Part shown: positions 8,248 to 15,115 of the stretch, piece after piece
Position numbering within the stretch: position 1 is the stretch's first letter
Layout: every line of letters starts with the position of its first letter
DNA from: Candidatus Nitrosopumilus sp.
Lineage (GTDB): Archaea > Thermoproteota > Nitrososphaeria > Nitrososphaerales > Nitrosopumilaceae
Assembly (NCBI GenBank): GCA_011055585.1
Contig: DRGT01000164.1
Location: 1 to 22,258 of the forward strand
Reading direction: 5' to 3'
DNA length: 22,258 nt
The notes under the pieces: generated by a model
The model's database searches: none
What the model was told of the DNA's origin: nothing
What the model saw: the letters and a program-made list of their open reading frames with translations, nothing else
Program-made: the position numbers and the translations under genes

Positions 8248-8927
8248 AAAAACGAATTGTAATCAAGCTTTCCGGCAGAATTTTCAGCACTGATAATGTC
8301 AAAGTATTGAAAGACTATGCAAGATTTCTGGTAAAGATTAGCAAAGTTTGCCAGCCAATTATAGTTGCTGGAGGAGGAAATATTGCAAGACATTACATCA
8401 ACCAAGCAAGATCTTCGGGTGCCGATGAATCTAGCTTGGATGAGCTAGGAATTGAGATTTCTCGTCTTAACGCTCAACTTTTGATTTATGCTCTACAACA
8501 CAATGCATATCCTCATCCACCAAAAACTTTGCAGGAAGTTCGAATCGCAGTAGACAGTGGATGTATTGTAGTTGCAGGAGGATTGCATCCAGGACACAGC
8601 ACTAATGGTACGGCAGCACTAATTGCTGAAAAGGTAAAGGCTACAGAGTTTCTCAATGCAACGGATGTTGATGGAGTTTATGATATGGATCCAAAAAAAT
8701 ACAAAAAAGCAAAAAAGTTCAAGCGAATTGATCTAAAATCACTTCGAAAGATGCTTGTTCATGAAGATTCCATAGCTGGAAGCTATGATTTAATGGACAT
8801 TTTAGCCTTGAAAATTATAGAGCGCTCTAAAATCAAAACCCGCATTCTAAAAGCAGACATCAAGTCATTAGAGAAGGCAATCAAAGGCGACTCTGTTGGA
8901 ACTGAAATAATTTTAAAGAAAAAATAA
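8244..8927 (+). CDS. pyrH: Uridylate (UMP) kinase, archaeal PyrH type
   Basis: This 227-residue member of the amino-acid-kinase fold has the usual length of archaeal UMP kinases and should phosphorylate UMP to UDP. The landmarks are KLSGRIF at residues 8-14, [12 protein letters not shown] (phosphate/UMP-binding glycine loop), [18 protein letters not shown], and the nucleotide-binding [20 protein letters not shown]. The start is GTG 8244, overlapping the upstream TGA (GTGA), so it is translationally coupled to the HD-domain gene. It is the last gene of the tmk operon. The next gene, on the other strand, converges 9 bp away. Confidence 0.9.
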   Translation: MKKRIVIKLSGRIFSTDNVKVLKDYARFLVKISKVCQPIIVAGGGNIARHYINQARSSGADESSLDELGIEISRLNAQLLIYALQHNAYPHPPKTLQEVRIAVDSGCIVVAGGLHPGHSTNGTAALIAEKVKATEFLNATDVDGVYDMDPKKYKKAKKFKRIDLKSLRKMLVHEDSIAGSYDLMDILALKIIERSKIKTRILKADIKSLEKAIKGDSVGTEIILKKK

Positions 8928-8936
8928 TTTTAGATT

Positions 8937-9284
8937 TTAATTAGTTTGAACTGTAGGATATTTTTCCGTCCAAAGCTCTACATATTCCTCAGTAAATTCT
9001 GGAATTCCAGACTCGATTAATTTTTTGAAAATATCTATAGCCTCTTTTTTTTCTAAAGCCTTTGATTGAGCTTTTGTCTTGCCATCAGCATCAACTAGAA
9101 TGGCGGCAAAACCATCAGGAGTTTGAATTACTGCAGCAAGGTCTTCTTCTCCAACTGGAATAAATTTGCCATCTACTTTTTTTGTAGTAATTGTTAGCAT
9201 TCCAAATCCAGCAATGTCGAAAATCTTCATTTGAGATTTGTTTGCTCTTTGCTTCCCAATTCTTACTGCCTCAAAATATTGCAT
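8937..9284 (-). CDS. Conserved hypothetical protein
   Basis: I do not recognise this 115-residue soluble protein. It has an N-terminal helix with basic residues (MQYFEAVRIGKQRANKS), then alternating strands (GFGMLTITTKK, LAAVIQTPDGFAAILVDADG). A Lys/Glu-rich C-terminal helix (KEAIDIFKKLIESGIPEF) ends in an acidic aromatic stretch (EEYVELWTEKYP). There are no cysteines, membrane segments or catalytic motifs. It starts at ATG 9284 with a TATA-like ATTATACT (9309-9316) 25-32 bp upstream, back to back with the promoter of the gene at 9355. The clean promoter and open frame make it a likely real gene. Confidence 0.65.
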   Translation of the reverse strand: MQYFEAVRIGKQRANKSQMKIFDIAGFGMLTITTKKVDGKFIPVGEEDLAAVIQTPDGFAAILVDADGKTKAQSKALEKKEAIDIFKKLIESGIPEFTEEYVELWTEKYPTVQTN

Positions 9285-9354
9285 TGATTACATGAATGCA
9301 TTTTCAGTATAATAATTATCAACATTTAAGAGATGTTCAAGCATAAATTGAATA

Positions 9355-9900
9355 TTGAATCCAAGAATTTTTGTTGTTTTAGGAGTTGCTGGGTTTGCAG
9401 TTGTTATTGGAATTGTTGCCTTATCCGGTCAATCATTAATCAGCGATATTTCTGAAGAAGGAATTTTTTCAGGATCTTCAAACTCAGCAAAAGTTATGCC
9501 AATTACCATAGAACTAGTGGATCTATCAATTGTAGAGATTACAGACAGATATGCTGTTCTAGAAATTGAATTCCAAGTTTCAAATCCAAATTTTAAGTCA
9601 GCGATTCTACAATATCTCAAATACGAACTCCTTGAGGATGGTGTTCGAGTGTATGTGGGTCAGATTGGTGAACGTGCTGCGGGATTTGTTATTGGTTCTA
9701 GTTATATCCAAATTTTATCTCAAAGCTCTACCGCCCTCTCAGATGAAATTGTCTTAAAAAATACAGGAAACACTCCAGAACTTTGGTCTGACTTGACTGA
9801 AAACACCGCAAATTGGAAAATCATTGGAGAGGCATTTTTCAATTTGAGCTCCATGACAACAGGTGGCCAAAATGAGGTTACCTTTGAATTTACCAGGTAA
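9355..9900 (+). CDS. N-terminally anchored protein with a LEA14/WHy-like domain
   Basis: The 181-residue protein starts with one membrane helix (VVLGVAGFAVVIGIVALSG, about residues 7-25), followed by a Ser-rich linker and a beta-rich extracytoplasmic domain (about 46-181). The segment IEFQVSNPNFKSAILQYLKY followed by LLEDGVRVYVGQ resembles the LEA type-2/WHy pattern (a strand with xNPN, then a Y-x-L strand and a 'v..G' strand). WHy domains occur in stress and secreted proteins of archaea. The start is TTG 9355, with a TATA-like ATTTAAG (9324-9330) about 25-31 bp upstream. The fold resemblance is by eye and should be treated as tentative. Confidence 0.55.
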   Translation: MNPRIFVVLGVAGFAVVIGIVALSGQSLISDISEEGIFSGSSNSAKVMPITIELVDLSIVEITDRYAVLEIEFQVSNPNFKSAILQYLKYELLEDGVRVYVGQIGERAAGFVIGSSYIQILSQSSTALSDEIVLKNTGNTPELWSDLTENTANWKIIGEAFFNLSSMTTGGQNEVTFEFTR

Positions 9901-9973
9901 TCTCCTTGTGGTATTGTATCATAAAATTCAAAAATTATGATAATTTGTTTTTACACGAAATAAATTGCCAAAG

Positions 9974-9981
9974 TTATAAAT
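9974..9981 (+). promoter_or_regulatory. TATA box (box A) of the 36-aa microprotein gene
   Basis: TTATAAAT lies 24-31 bp before ATG 10005, the spacing expected when transcription starts at or next to the start codon. It is one of the best TATA matches in the window. Confidence 0.55.
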
Positions 9982-10004
9982 GATTCACAAATTTGATGAT
10001 TGCG

Positions 10005-10115
10005 ATGGCAGAAGCAAGTATGGCCGCATTTGGCTCAGCAATAGGAGTAGCAATTGCTCTAGCAGTAGTGACATTTGCTCTTCGTGGTAAAGGGCATCCT
10101 GAACCAATAGATTAG
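10005..10115 (+). CDS. 36-residue single-span membrane microprotein
   Basis: This short ORF is below the usual size cutoff. It encodes a short N-terminus (MAEASMAAFG), one Ala/Ile/Val-rich membrane helix (SAIGVAIALAVVTFAL, residues 11-26), and a polar tail (RGKGHPEPID). It is preceded by a strong TATA box, TTATAAAT (9974-9981), 24-31 bp before ATG 10005, as for a leaderless transcript. It is followed directly by a hairpin terminator (10118-10140), so it looks like a complete single-gene unit. An in-frame ATG at 9996 is too close to the TATA box. I do not recognise a family. It could be a small subunit of a membrane complex; that is inference. Confidence 0.6.
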   Translation: MAEASMAAFGSAIGVAIALAVVTFALRGKGHPEPID

Positions 10116-10117
10116 TT

Positions 10118-10147
10118 AAAGGAAAAATTTCCTTTCACATTATTTTT
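10118..10147. terminator. Hairpin/T-rich terminator between convergent genes
   Basis: A perfect inverted repeat, AAAGGAAA-AA-TTTCCTTT (10118-10135), is followed by the T-rich stretch cacattatttttc. It sits three bases after the microprotein stop and just before the end of the converging Cas4-like gene, so it could stop transcripts from both sides. Confidence 0.5.
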
Positions 10148-10148
10148 C

Positions 10149-10790
10149 TTATTTGTTAAAACCAACTAGACCTTTTAGTGATATTGATTTTGAAATCTTT
10201 TCTTTAATGTAACAGTTTTCGTAATATTGACAGTTAGAGCATTCATCTGATGGTTCTAAAATTGGAACCTTTTTCTCCTTTAGAAGATCATGAAGAACTC
10301 TGGCTCGTCTTACAACTTCCTCGAACATTTTTTTGCTTCTTGACAAGGAAAAAGAAGTCTCTTTTCCATCTCCAGTAAGATACACTAGGAGTCCTTCTGT
10401 CTTGTCAAAAATCCACATACATGCATTAATGTAAAGCAAATCACGAGCAATTGGATTCTCTGGTAGTGTGTTTGCAGAACGGAAAACAAAGACCACATCA
10501 TCAACTATCATATCTGTCTGTCCTTTGAGCTTTAGATCATCAATTTCAAATTCTCCAGTTTTAGAGCCATAACCCTTGCTTCTAAGTAGGCCCCCAACTA
10601 AATCTGCAAAACTAGTTCTCTCAATCTCTTTTGGCTCTACTCTGTCATAGTATGAACGTCTAAGACATCTGACAACCTCATCTAGATGAATTGTTTTGAT
10701 ATCATTTGCATCAATTTGTAGTTCGACCTCCTTTCCAATCGAATCTATGGCACTTTTTACGAGTGCCCTATAGTCTCTATCTCCCATCAT
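10149..10790 (-). CDS. Cas4/Dna2-like PD-(D/E)XK family protein with degenerate active site
   Basis: The 213-residue protein resembles the Cas4/RecB-like nuclease family. A lone Cys42 (VVRCLRRSYYD) and a C-terminal C184-x2-C187-x5-C193 cluster together form the four-cysteine iron-sulfur arrangement of Cas4 and Dna2. The motif around GQTDMIVDD supplies the family Asp (D93). The following strand, where E-x-K is expected, reads VVFVFRSA, with no Glu or Lys, so metal-dependent cleavage is probably lost. No cas genes or CRISPR repeats are nearby, so this is a stand-alone homologue. It starts at ATG 10790, overlapping the stop of a 14-codon upstream ORF by 4 bp. The product might bind DNA without cutting it, but that is inference. 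Confidence 0.6.
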   Translation of the reverse strand: MMGDRDYRALVKSAIDSIGKEVELQIDANDIKTIHLDEVVRCLRRSYYDRVEPKEIERTSFADLVGGLLRSKGYGSKTGEFEIDDLKLKGQTDMIVDDVVFVFRSANTLPENPIARDLLYINACMWIFDKTEGLLVYLTGDGKETSFSLSRSKKMFEEVVRRARVLHDLLKEKKVPILEPSDECSNCQYYENCYIKEKISKSISLKGLVGFNK

Positions 10791-10831
10791 GGTAAATCAT
10801 TAATCACATAGATCTTCATAAATTTGCTCAT
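10787..10831 (-). CDS. Possible 14-codon leader ORF upstream of the Cas4-like gene
   Basis: The frame ATG AGC AAA TTT ... CCA TGA encodes MSKFMKIYVINDLP. Its TGA (10789-10787) overlaps ATG 10790 of the Cas4-like gene as ATGA. Its own ATG lies 24-31 bp downstream of the TATA-like element at 10855-10862, the leaderless spacing used elsewhere in this window. A purine-rich GGAGGAGG lies 8 bases upstream. It could be a coupled leader peptide, a true microprotein, or chance. Confidence 0.35.
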   Translation of the reverse strand: MSKFMKIYVINDLP

Positions 10832-10854
10832 CGCTCAGCCTCCTCCGAGTACTG

Positions 10855-10862
10855 ATTTTAAT
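10855..10862 (-). promoter_or_regulatory. TATA-like element upstream of the Cas4-like gene
   Basis: On the minus strand this reads ATTAAAAT within AACATTAAAATCA. It closely matches the promoter elements at 16633-16640 (subunit C) and 21613-21620 (subunit E), and predicts a transcript start near 10831. Confidence 0.45.
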
Positions 10863-10874
10863 GTTATCGAAATA

Positions 10875-11540
10875 TCAACCGAGTTTTTTTATCAAATCTA
10901 TGGTTTTCTCTTTATCTGCTTTTGACAAGTTTACGTAGGCTTCTAGTATTTCCTTTTGAACTTGAATGCTTTCATCAGAAACACTCTTCAAATTTGCAAA
11001 ACTAAACGGAAGCAAATTTTTTAATTTTCCTTCACAAAAAGCTCTCACATATTTTTCAAATAAAGAAAAGGTGAATTTTGGAGCAATTTTTGAAAGTTTT
11101 AGAATAATTTCCTGAAATTCCTTTTCTTGTGAATTTGAAAATGCAAAAAACTTAACCAAAAGAGTATGTCTATCTTTAATCTCATTGATAGACAACGCCA
11201 CTAACAGTCCGCTCTGGGTTAGTTTGTAGTATGGAATTCCTTTTTCCTGAAGTGCCTTTGGACCACGCCTTAATGGCAAGCGACCCTCCTCCTCAACAAG
11301 TTTTAGTGGAATGAGAATTTCATCCAAATCTCGAAAAACTCCAGAATAAAGATTCTTCCAAACTAATCCATTCTTGGCTGCAATCCTTTGAGAAAGCGAC
11401 GTCCTTGTTTTTTCAGTGGGACTTTCTTGAGTAGCTAATGTTGTGATTATGGCTCTCTGTCTTGTTGCTTCACCAGTTAGCTCTTGATTTTTTGTTTTGA
11501 AGGTATCAAAAATTGCTAGTTTTGATGAATCTGATTTCAA
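10875..11540 (-). CDS. Uncharacterised protein with probable winged-helix DNA-binding domain
   Basis: I do not recognise a named family. The 221-residue protein has a basic N-terminal region, then a segment (about residues 45-115) with the helix-turn-helix pattern LSQRIAAKNGLVWKNLYSGV. A two-strand wing follows (LKLVEEEGRLPLRRG ... IPYYKLTQSGLLVAL); the 'YxLTxxG' ending is typical of winged helices. The C-terminal half is helical and Leu/Lys rich. No membrane segments are seen. It starts at TTG 11540, the only accepted start near the 5' end. It is transcribed away from the ammonium transporter gene across a 144-bp spacer, so it could regulate that gene; this is inference from position only. 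Confidence 0.5.
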   Translation of the reverse strand: MKSDSSKLAIFDTFKTKNQELTGEATRQRAIITTLATQESPTEKTRTSLSQRIAAKNGLVWKNLYSGVFRDLDEILIPLKLVEEEGRLPLRRGPKALQEKGIPYYKLTQSGLLVALSINEIKDRHTLLVKFFAFSNSQEKEFQEIILKLSKIAPKFTFSLFEKYVRAFCEGKLKNLLPFSFANLKSVSDESIQVQKEILEAYVNLSKADKEKTIDLIKKLG

Positions 11541-11717
11541 ATTAATCCCCTCAGAACCTCTAACTGCCTTATTCTACCACTACTTTTAGGTTCAAAACTT
11601 TGTGACATAATTTTCATATTCTATGTTAGTATCTTATATTAAGGAAATATAATAAATAACACTGTTACTGCTTTAAAAATCTCTATGCTTATATCCTTTC
11701 CAAATTTCATGCAAATA

Positions 11718-13277
11718 ATGAATTCTAGGAACCGCAAGTATGCACTCTTACTTGTGGCTGCAGTAGCTATTACAGCAACTGGTGCAATGTCTCAAGCATA
11801 TGCACAGTCAATCAATGATGGCATGGATGGATACGTTCTAGGAACGAGTGGAATCTACACTGGAAATCCAAACGAATGTTGGTATGATGACGGCGAAGGA
11901 GGCATGTTGCCCTGTAGAATTGATACAGGTGATACAGCATGGATTCTTGCAGCATCTTCTCTTGTGTTATTCATGACTCCTGGTGTTGCATTCTTTTATG
12001 GCGGATTAGCCAGATCAAAGAACGCAGTAAACGTCGTTGGAATGGTCTTCATCGTAATTGGTTTGATGTCATGGCAATGGGTTGCATGGGGTTATACCCT
12101 CGCATTTGGACCCAATGACAATGACACTACTAACATGTACATGGGAGCCTTGGATTACGTTGGATTTAATCAGGTATCCCACTACGCACCTCTTGGTGAG
12201 CTAGGTCTATGTACTGACACGTGGTCTGCCGCATATCAAATGCAAGTCTTCCCTGAAGTCGAGCAATGTAGTGTAGGCTGGCCAGGAACAGTTCCGCATC
12301 AAATGTTTGCAATGTTCCAGGCAACATTCGCAATTATCACACCAGCTCTAATTGTTGGTGGACTAATTGACAGAATGAAGTTCAGTGCACTAATCATCTT
12401 CATCCTACTCTGGGGAACGTTCGTTTACGATCCAGTTGCCCACTGGGTATGGGGTGGCGGAATTATTGGAAACATGGACTTTGATCCGGATCTATCGCCG
12501 AGCTTTGGACTTGACTTTGCTGGTGGTACTGTCGTACACATTACTTCAGGATTCTCTGCACTTGCAGGTGCGTTAGTTTTAGGCCGAAGGCTAGGATATG
12601 GAAAGGTTCCAATGGAACCACACAATGTACCGATGGTGGTACTAGGTGCCTCTATACTCTGGTTTGGATGGTTTGGATTTAACGCAGGTAGTGAAGTAAT
12701 GGTTGATGGAATCACTGTAAGCGCTTGGGTAGTGACAAACACTGCTACAGGTGTTGCATCAATTACATGGTTACTAATGTCATGGGCTTACACAGGAAAA
12801 CCGAGCATCGTTGGTGCTGCAACAGGAGCTGTTGCAGGATTGGTAGCAATCACGCCAGCGTCTGGTTGGGTAGGACCCATGGCCGCAATAATCATTGGTA
12901 TTGCAGCTGGAACCGTTTGTTATGGAGCTGTTGCATTCAAGAATGCACGAAGATGGGACGACGCGCTCGATGTATGGGGAGTACACGGCATGGGTGGTTT
13001 CACTGGTGCAGTTCTGACTGGAACACTAGCTAGTCCACACATTTGGGATACCGGTGATGGTATCGGTGCTTGGACTGGAACACCAGAAGGTTATGAGCAA
13101 CAAGCAATCAACATTGCAGGTGCTGTGTTGACATTATCTTACGCATTTGGTATGACAATCCTCTTGCTGAAAATAATGGATGCAATATGGCCTGGTGGAA
13201 TCAGAGTCACTCCTAAGGAAGAGGAGATTGGACTCGATCTAGCACAACACGGAGAAAGAGCATACGTCAACGAATAG
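11718..13277 (+). CDS. amt: Ammonium transporter, Amt/MEP/Rh family
   Basis: This 519-residue membrane protein (530 if it starts at 11685) imports ammonium, the substrate of this metabolism. Family marks are FFYGGLARSKNAVNVV (membrane span after the N-terminus), the Phe-gate region FAMFQATFAIITPALI, YDPVAHWVWGGG, the twin pore histidines in GGTVVHITSG and DVWGVHGMGG, and FGWFGFNAGS. A signal peptide (MNSRNRKYALLL ... AYAQ) precedes the first span. I chose ATG 11718 because TATA-like CTTATAT (11690-11696) is 22-28 bp upstream; ATG 11685 and 11709 are also possible. Extra loops near the N-terminus and between early spans hold four cysteines (NECWYDDGEGGMLPC; GLCTDTW ... VEQCS). No glnK gene is adjacent, unlike most bacterial amtB loci. 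Confidence 0.95.
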   Translation: MNSRNRKYALLLVAAVAITATGAMSQAYAQSINDGMDGYVLGTSGIYTGNPNECWYDDGEGGMLPCRIDTGDTAWILAASSLVLFMTPGVAFFYGGLARSKNAVNVVGMVFIVIGLMSWQWVAWGYTLAFGPNDNDTTNMYMGALDYVGFNQVSHYAPLGELGLCTDTWSAAYQMQVFPEVEQCSVGWPGTVPHQMFAMFQATFAIITPALIVGGLIDRMKFSALIIFILLWGTFVYDPVAHWVWGGGIIGNMDFDPDLSPSFGLDFAGGTVVHITSGFSALAGALVLGRRLGYGKVPMEPHNVPMVVLGASILWFGWFGFNAGSEVMVDGITVSAWVVTNTATGVASITWLLMSWAYTGKPSIVGAATGAVAGLVAITPASGWVGPMAAIIIGIAAGTVCYGAVAFKNARRWDDALDVWGVHGMGGFTGAVLTGTLASPHIWDTGDGIGAWTGTPEGYEQQAINIAGAVLTLSYAFGMTILLLKIMDAIWPGGIRVTPKEEEIGLDLAQHGERAYVNE

Positions 13278-13308
13278 GAAAATCCTTCCTTTCTTTTTTC
13301 TTTTTTTT
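13277..13308 (+). terminator. T-rich terminator after amt
   Basis: A short GGAA/TTCC stem overlapping the stop is followed by a nearly pure T tract (13290-13308). Poly-T tracts are the usual archaeal termination signal. Confidence 0.5.
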
Positions 13309-13375
13309 AAATTTTCTAAAGATAATTATCTAAAAAAAACAAATGAATTTACATTCGAGCATCATTTGTTGATTT

Positions 13376-14149
13376 GTGATAATTACTACAAATGATTTAC
13401 ATCAAGTTCTAAACGAGTCAAACCTTGTTTTGATTGACACAAGATCATACAAGGAATATTCTGAGAATCATATTCTTGGTGCAATAAACTTGGACCTTTT
13501 TGCATTTCACTGGTTTGATACATCAAAGAAAGGAATTGAGAACTTTAATGCCCAAACCACAGACCTGTTTTCCTTTGTTGGTATAACTAACGAAAAAAAA
13601 GTAGTATTCTATGATGATGTATCTGGAATCCTAGCAGCTAGAGGAGTTTGGATGCTACTTTATTTTTCACATCCTCAGGTTTTCATGTTAGATGGCGGAA
13701 TTCAAAAATGGAAAAGCGAAAATCTCCCAACTGAAACAAAAACAAATCCATTCAAGCAAGCAAAATTTTCTGGCAAGATAAATGATGAGATTCTTGTTGG
13801 CTATGAATATCTCAAAGATAACTTGGATAGAGTAAAAATCATTGATGCAAGATCAAAAGAAGAATTTGATGGTACAGTAGTTCGTGCTGCTCAAAAAGGC
13901 CATATTCCTAGCGCAGTAAATGTTGATTGGAATTTGAATATAACAAATGACGGAACTTTGAAAAATGAAAAAGAGCTTTCTCAATTGTATCCATTTTCAA
14001 AAGATGATGAAATAGTAACATACTGCCAAGGAGCTTACAGGGCTGCAAACACGTTTGTTGCATTAAAAAAACTTGGATTCAAAAATGTTAGAGTTTATTT
14101 AGGATCTTGGGGAGAATGGGGAAATAGATTAGAACTTCCTGTAGAATAA
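13376..14149 (+). CDS. Two-domain rhodanese-type sulfurtransferase
   Basis: The 257-residue protein has two rhodanese modules, as in thiosulfate and 3-mercaptopyruvate sulfurtransferases, which move sulfane sulfur to an acceptor through a Cys persulfide. The N-terminal domain (about 1-125) has LIDTRSYKEYSENHILGAIN and LLYFSHPQVFMLDGGIQKWK. The C-terminal domain (about 140-257) has IIDARSKEEFDG, a GHIPSAVN loop, and the catalytic loop YCQGAYRAA (the only cysteine position of the usual active site). The loop CQGAYR differs from CRKGVT of rhodanese and CGSGVT of MST, so donor specificity is open. The start is GTG 13376, with TATA-like ATTTACA (13347-13353) 23-29 bp upstream. Confidence 0.8.
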   Translation: MIITTNDLHQVLNESNLVLIDTRSYKEYSENHILGAINLDLFAFHWFDTSKKGIENFNAQTTDLFSFVGITNEKKVVFYDDVSGILAARGVWMLLYFSHPQVFMLDGGIQKWKSENLPTETKTNPFKQAKFSGKINDEILVGYEYLKDNLDRVKIIDARSKEEFDGTVVRAAQKGHIPSAVNVDWNLNITNDGTLKNEKELSQLYPFSKDDEIVTYCQGAYRAANTFVALKKLGFKNVRVYLGSWGEWGNRLELPVE

Positions 14150-14183
14150 TTCAATAATAGATCTTAAATTATCTCAATTACTC

Positions 14184-14612
14184 ATGCTTTTCAAAAACAT
14201 TCTAGTTCCATACGATGGTTCAAGTCATTCTAAACATGCATTCAAAGTAGCTTTGGATATGGCAAAAAAATACAATTCCAAGCTTTCGATGGTTACTGTC
14301 TTGGATACTTCTTCTGGATATTGGGCTCAATCCTCCCTTTGGGATAAAGCAATTGGTGGGGCTAGAACTCTTGTAACAAAAGAGCTTGAATCGTTTAAAT
14401 CTGCTGCAAAAAAAGCTAAAGTTTCATTTCATTCTGAAATTATACAAAGTCATTCTATAACAAAAACAATAGTATCTCATTCCAAATCCAAGAAAATTGA
14501 TCTAATAGTAATGGGTGCTCATGGAATAACCGGTTGGGATAAATTAATTCTAGGTAGCATTACAGATAGTGTAGCTCACCGAGTTAGGTGTCCAGTTCTT
14601 ATTGTACGATAG
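14184..14612 (+). CDS. Universal stress protein, UspA family
   Basis: The 142-residue single Usp domain opens with the family strand NILVPYDGSSHSKHAF and ends with PVLIVR. The ATP-binding signature G-x2-G-x9-G-S is intact in MGAHGITGWDKLILGSITDS (about residues 111-130), so it is likely an ATP-binding member rather than a UspA-like non-binder. These cytosolic proteins are linked to stress and energy state. The gene stands alone and converges on the unknown gene at 14667, with a palindrome between them. Its promoter is not clear; A/T-rich sequence lies 15-30 bp upstream. Confidence 0.9.
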   Translation: MLFKNILVPYDGSSHSKHAFKVALDMAKKYNSKLSMVTVLDTSSGYWAQSSLWDKAIGGARTLVTKELESFKSAAKKAKVSFHSEIIQSHSITKTIVSHSKSKKIDLIVMGAHGITGWDKLILGSITDSVAHRVRCPVLIVR

Positions 14613-14638
14613 ATTTTGTTACAACCGTTGACAGTTCG

Positions 14639-14652
14639 TATCAAATTTGATA
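14639..14652. terminator. 14-bp palindrome between convergent genes
   Basis: TATCAAATTTGATA is a perfect palindrome followed by the T-rich attttgttgtttgt, and lies between the convergent uspA-like gene and the gene at 14667. It could act as a weak two-way terminator, or could be a protein-binding site. Confidence 0.35.
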
Positions 14653-14666
14653 ATTTTGTTGTTTGT

Positions 14667-15068
14667 CTAAAAATTTAATTGACGAGGCTCCGTTTCATAG
14701 TCTTCAGGATCCGCATATTTTTCTCGCAATTTGCAAACATCATCAATTATTTTAAAAGGTTCTAGATCAGGCTCTGTACTTATCATTAGTATACCCTTTT
14801 CTCCACAAGGCATCGTAAGACGATTAATTTTAGGATATTTTGTCATGGTATAGATTGGTGTTCCAATTAGTTCTGAGGAATGTAGACGAGTCTTCCACCT
14901 TGCATACCCATGTATTAACGAGTCTTTTGTTTGTTGATCGGTAAATATTTTTTTAATTCCTTCTTGCATCTTATAATATATTTCACCACTTATCGTGTTG
15001 TAGACTCCGGCAAATCGTATCTTTGGATTGCTTTTGATAATCTCGCTGCAGAACTTATTGTAATCCAT
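14667..15068 (-). CDS. Small thaumarchaeal protein, possibly DUF6659 family
   Basis: The 133-residue protein appears to be one of the small proteins common in Nitrososphaeria. I associate the N-terminal pattern (FCSEIIKSNPKIRFAGVYN, then a tyrosine-rich GEIYYKMQEGIK) with DUF6659, from memory and not checked. The remainder has RLTMPCGEKGILMIS and an EPDLEPFKIIDDVCKLREKY helix. Cysteines are scattered and form no obvious metal site. No function is known. It has ATG 15068, with a TATA-like TTAATAAG about 23-30 bp upstream. It sits just downstream of the ATP synthase genes on the same strand, but it is probably a separate unit. Confidence 0.45.
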   Translation of the reverse strand: MDYNKFCSEIIKSNPKIRFAGVYNTISGEIYYKMQEGIKKIFTDQQTKDSLIHGYARWKTRLHSSELIGTPIYTMTKYPKINRLTMPCGEKGILMISTEPDLEPFKIIDDVCKLREKYADPEDYETEPRQLNF

Positions 15069-15115
15069 GGATTTTTTTAATGTGTTAAGTGCTTATTAAG
15101 AATTATTCCTTGAGG

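Noticed and set aside
8178..8405. Minus-strand open frame spanning the HD-domain/UMP kinase junction.
   Set aside because: It overlaps two well supported plus-strand genes and its product has no recognisable features.
10801..10870. Possible C/D box small RNA between the Cas4-like gene and its upstream neighbour (CTGA and GCGATGA on the minus strand).
   Set aside because: Only a D'-like and an imperfect C'-like motif are present; no proper C box at the 5' side or D box at the 3' side is found, and the promoter plus leader ORF explains the region better.
12425..12742. Long open frame on the minus strand across the amt gene (105 codons), and a plus-strand one at 12725-13033.
   Set aside because: They are rich in Trp, Cys and Pro or Ser, with no family features, and lie wholly inside a strongly conserved transporter gene; they are shadows of its codon pattern.
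14613..14666. Possible tRNA or small RNA gene in the spacer after the UspA gene.
   Set aside because: No acceptor/T-arm pattern can be folded; only the TATCAAATTTGATA palindrome and a T-rich stretch are seen.
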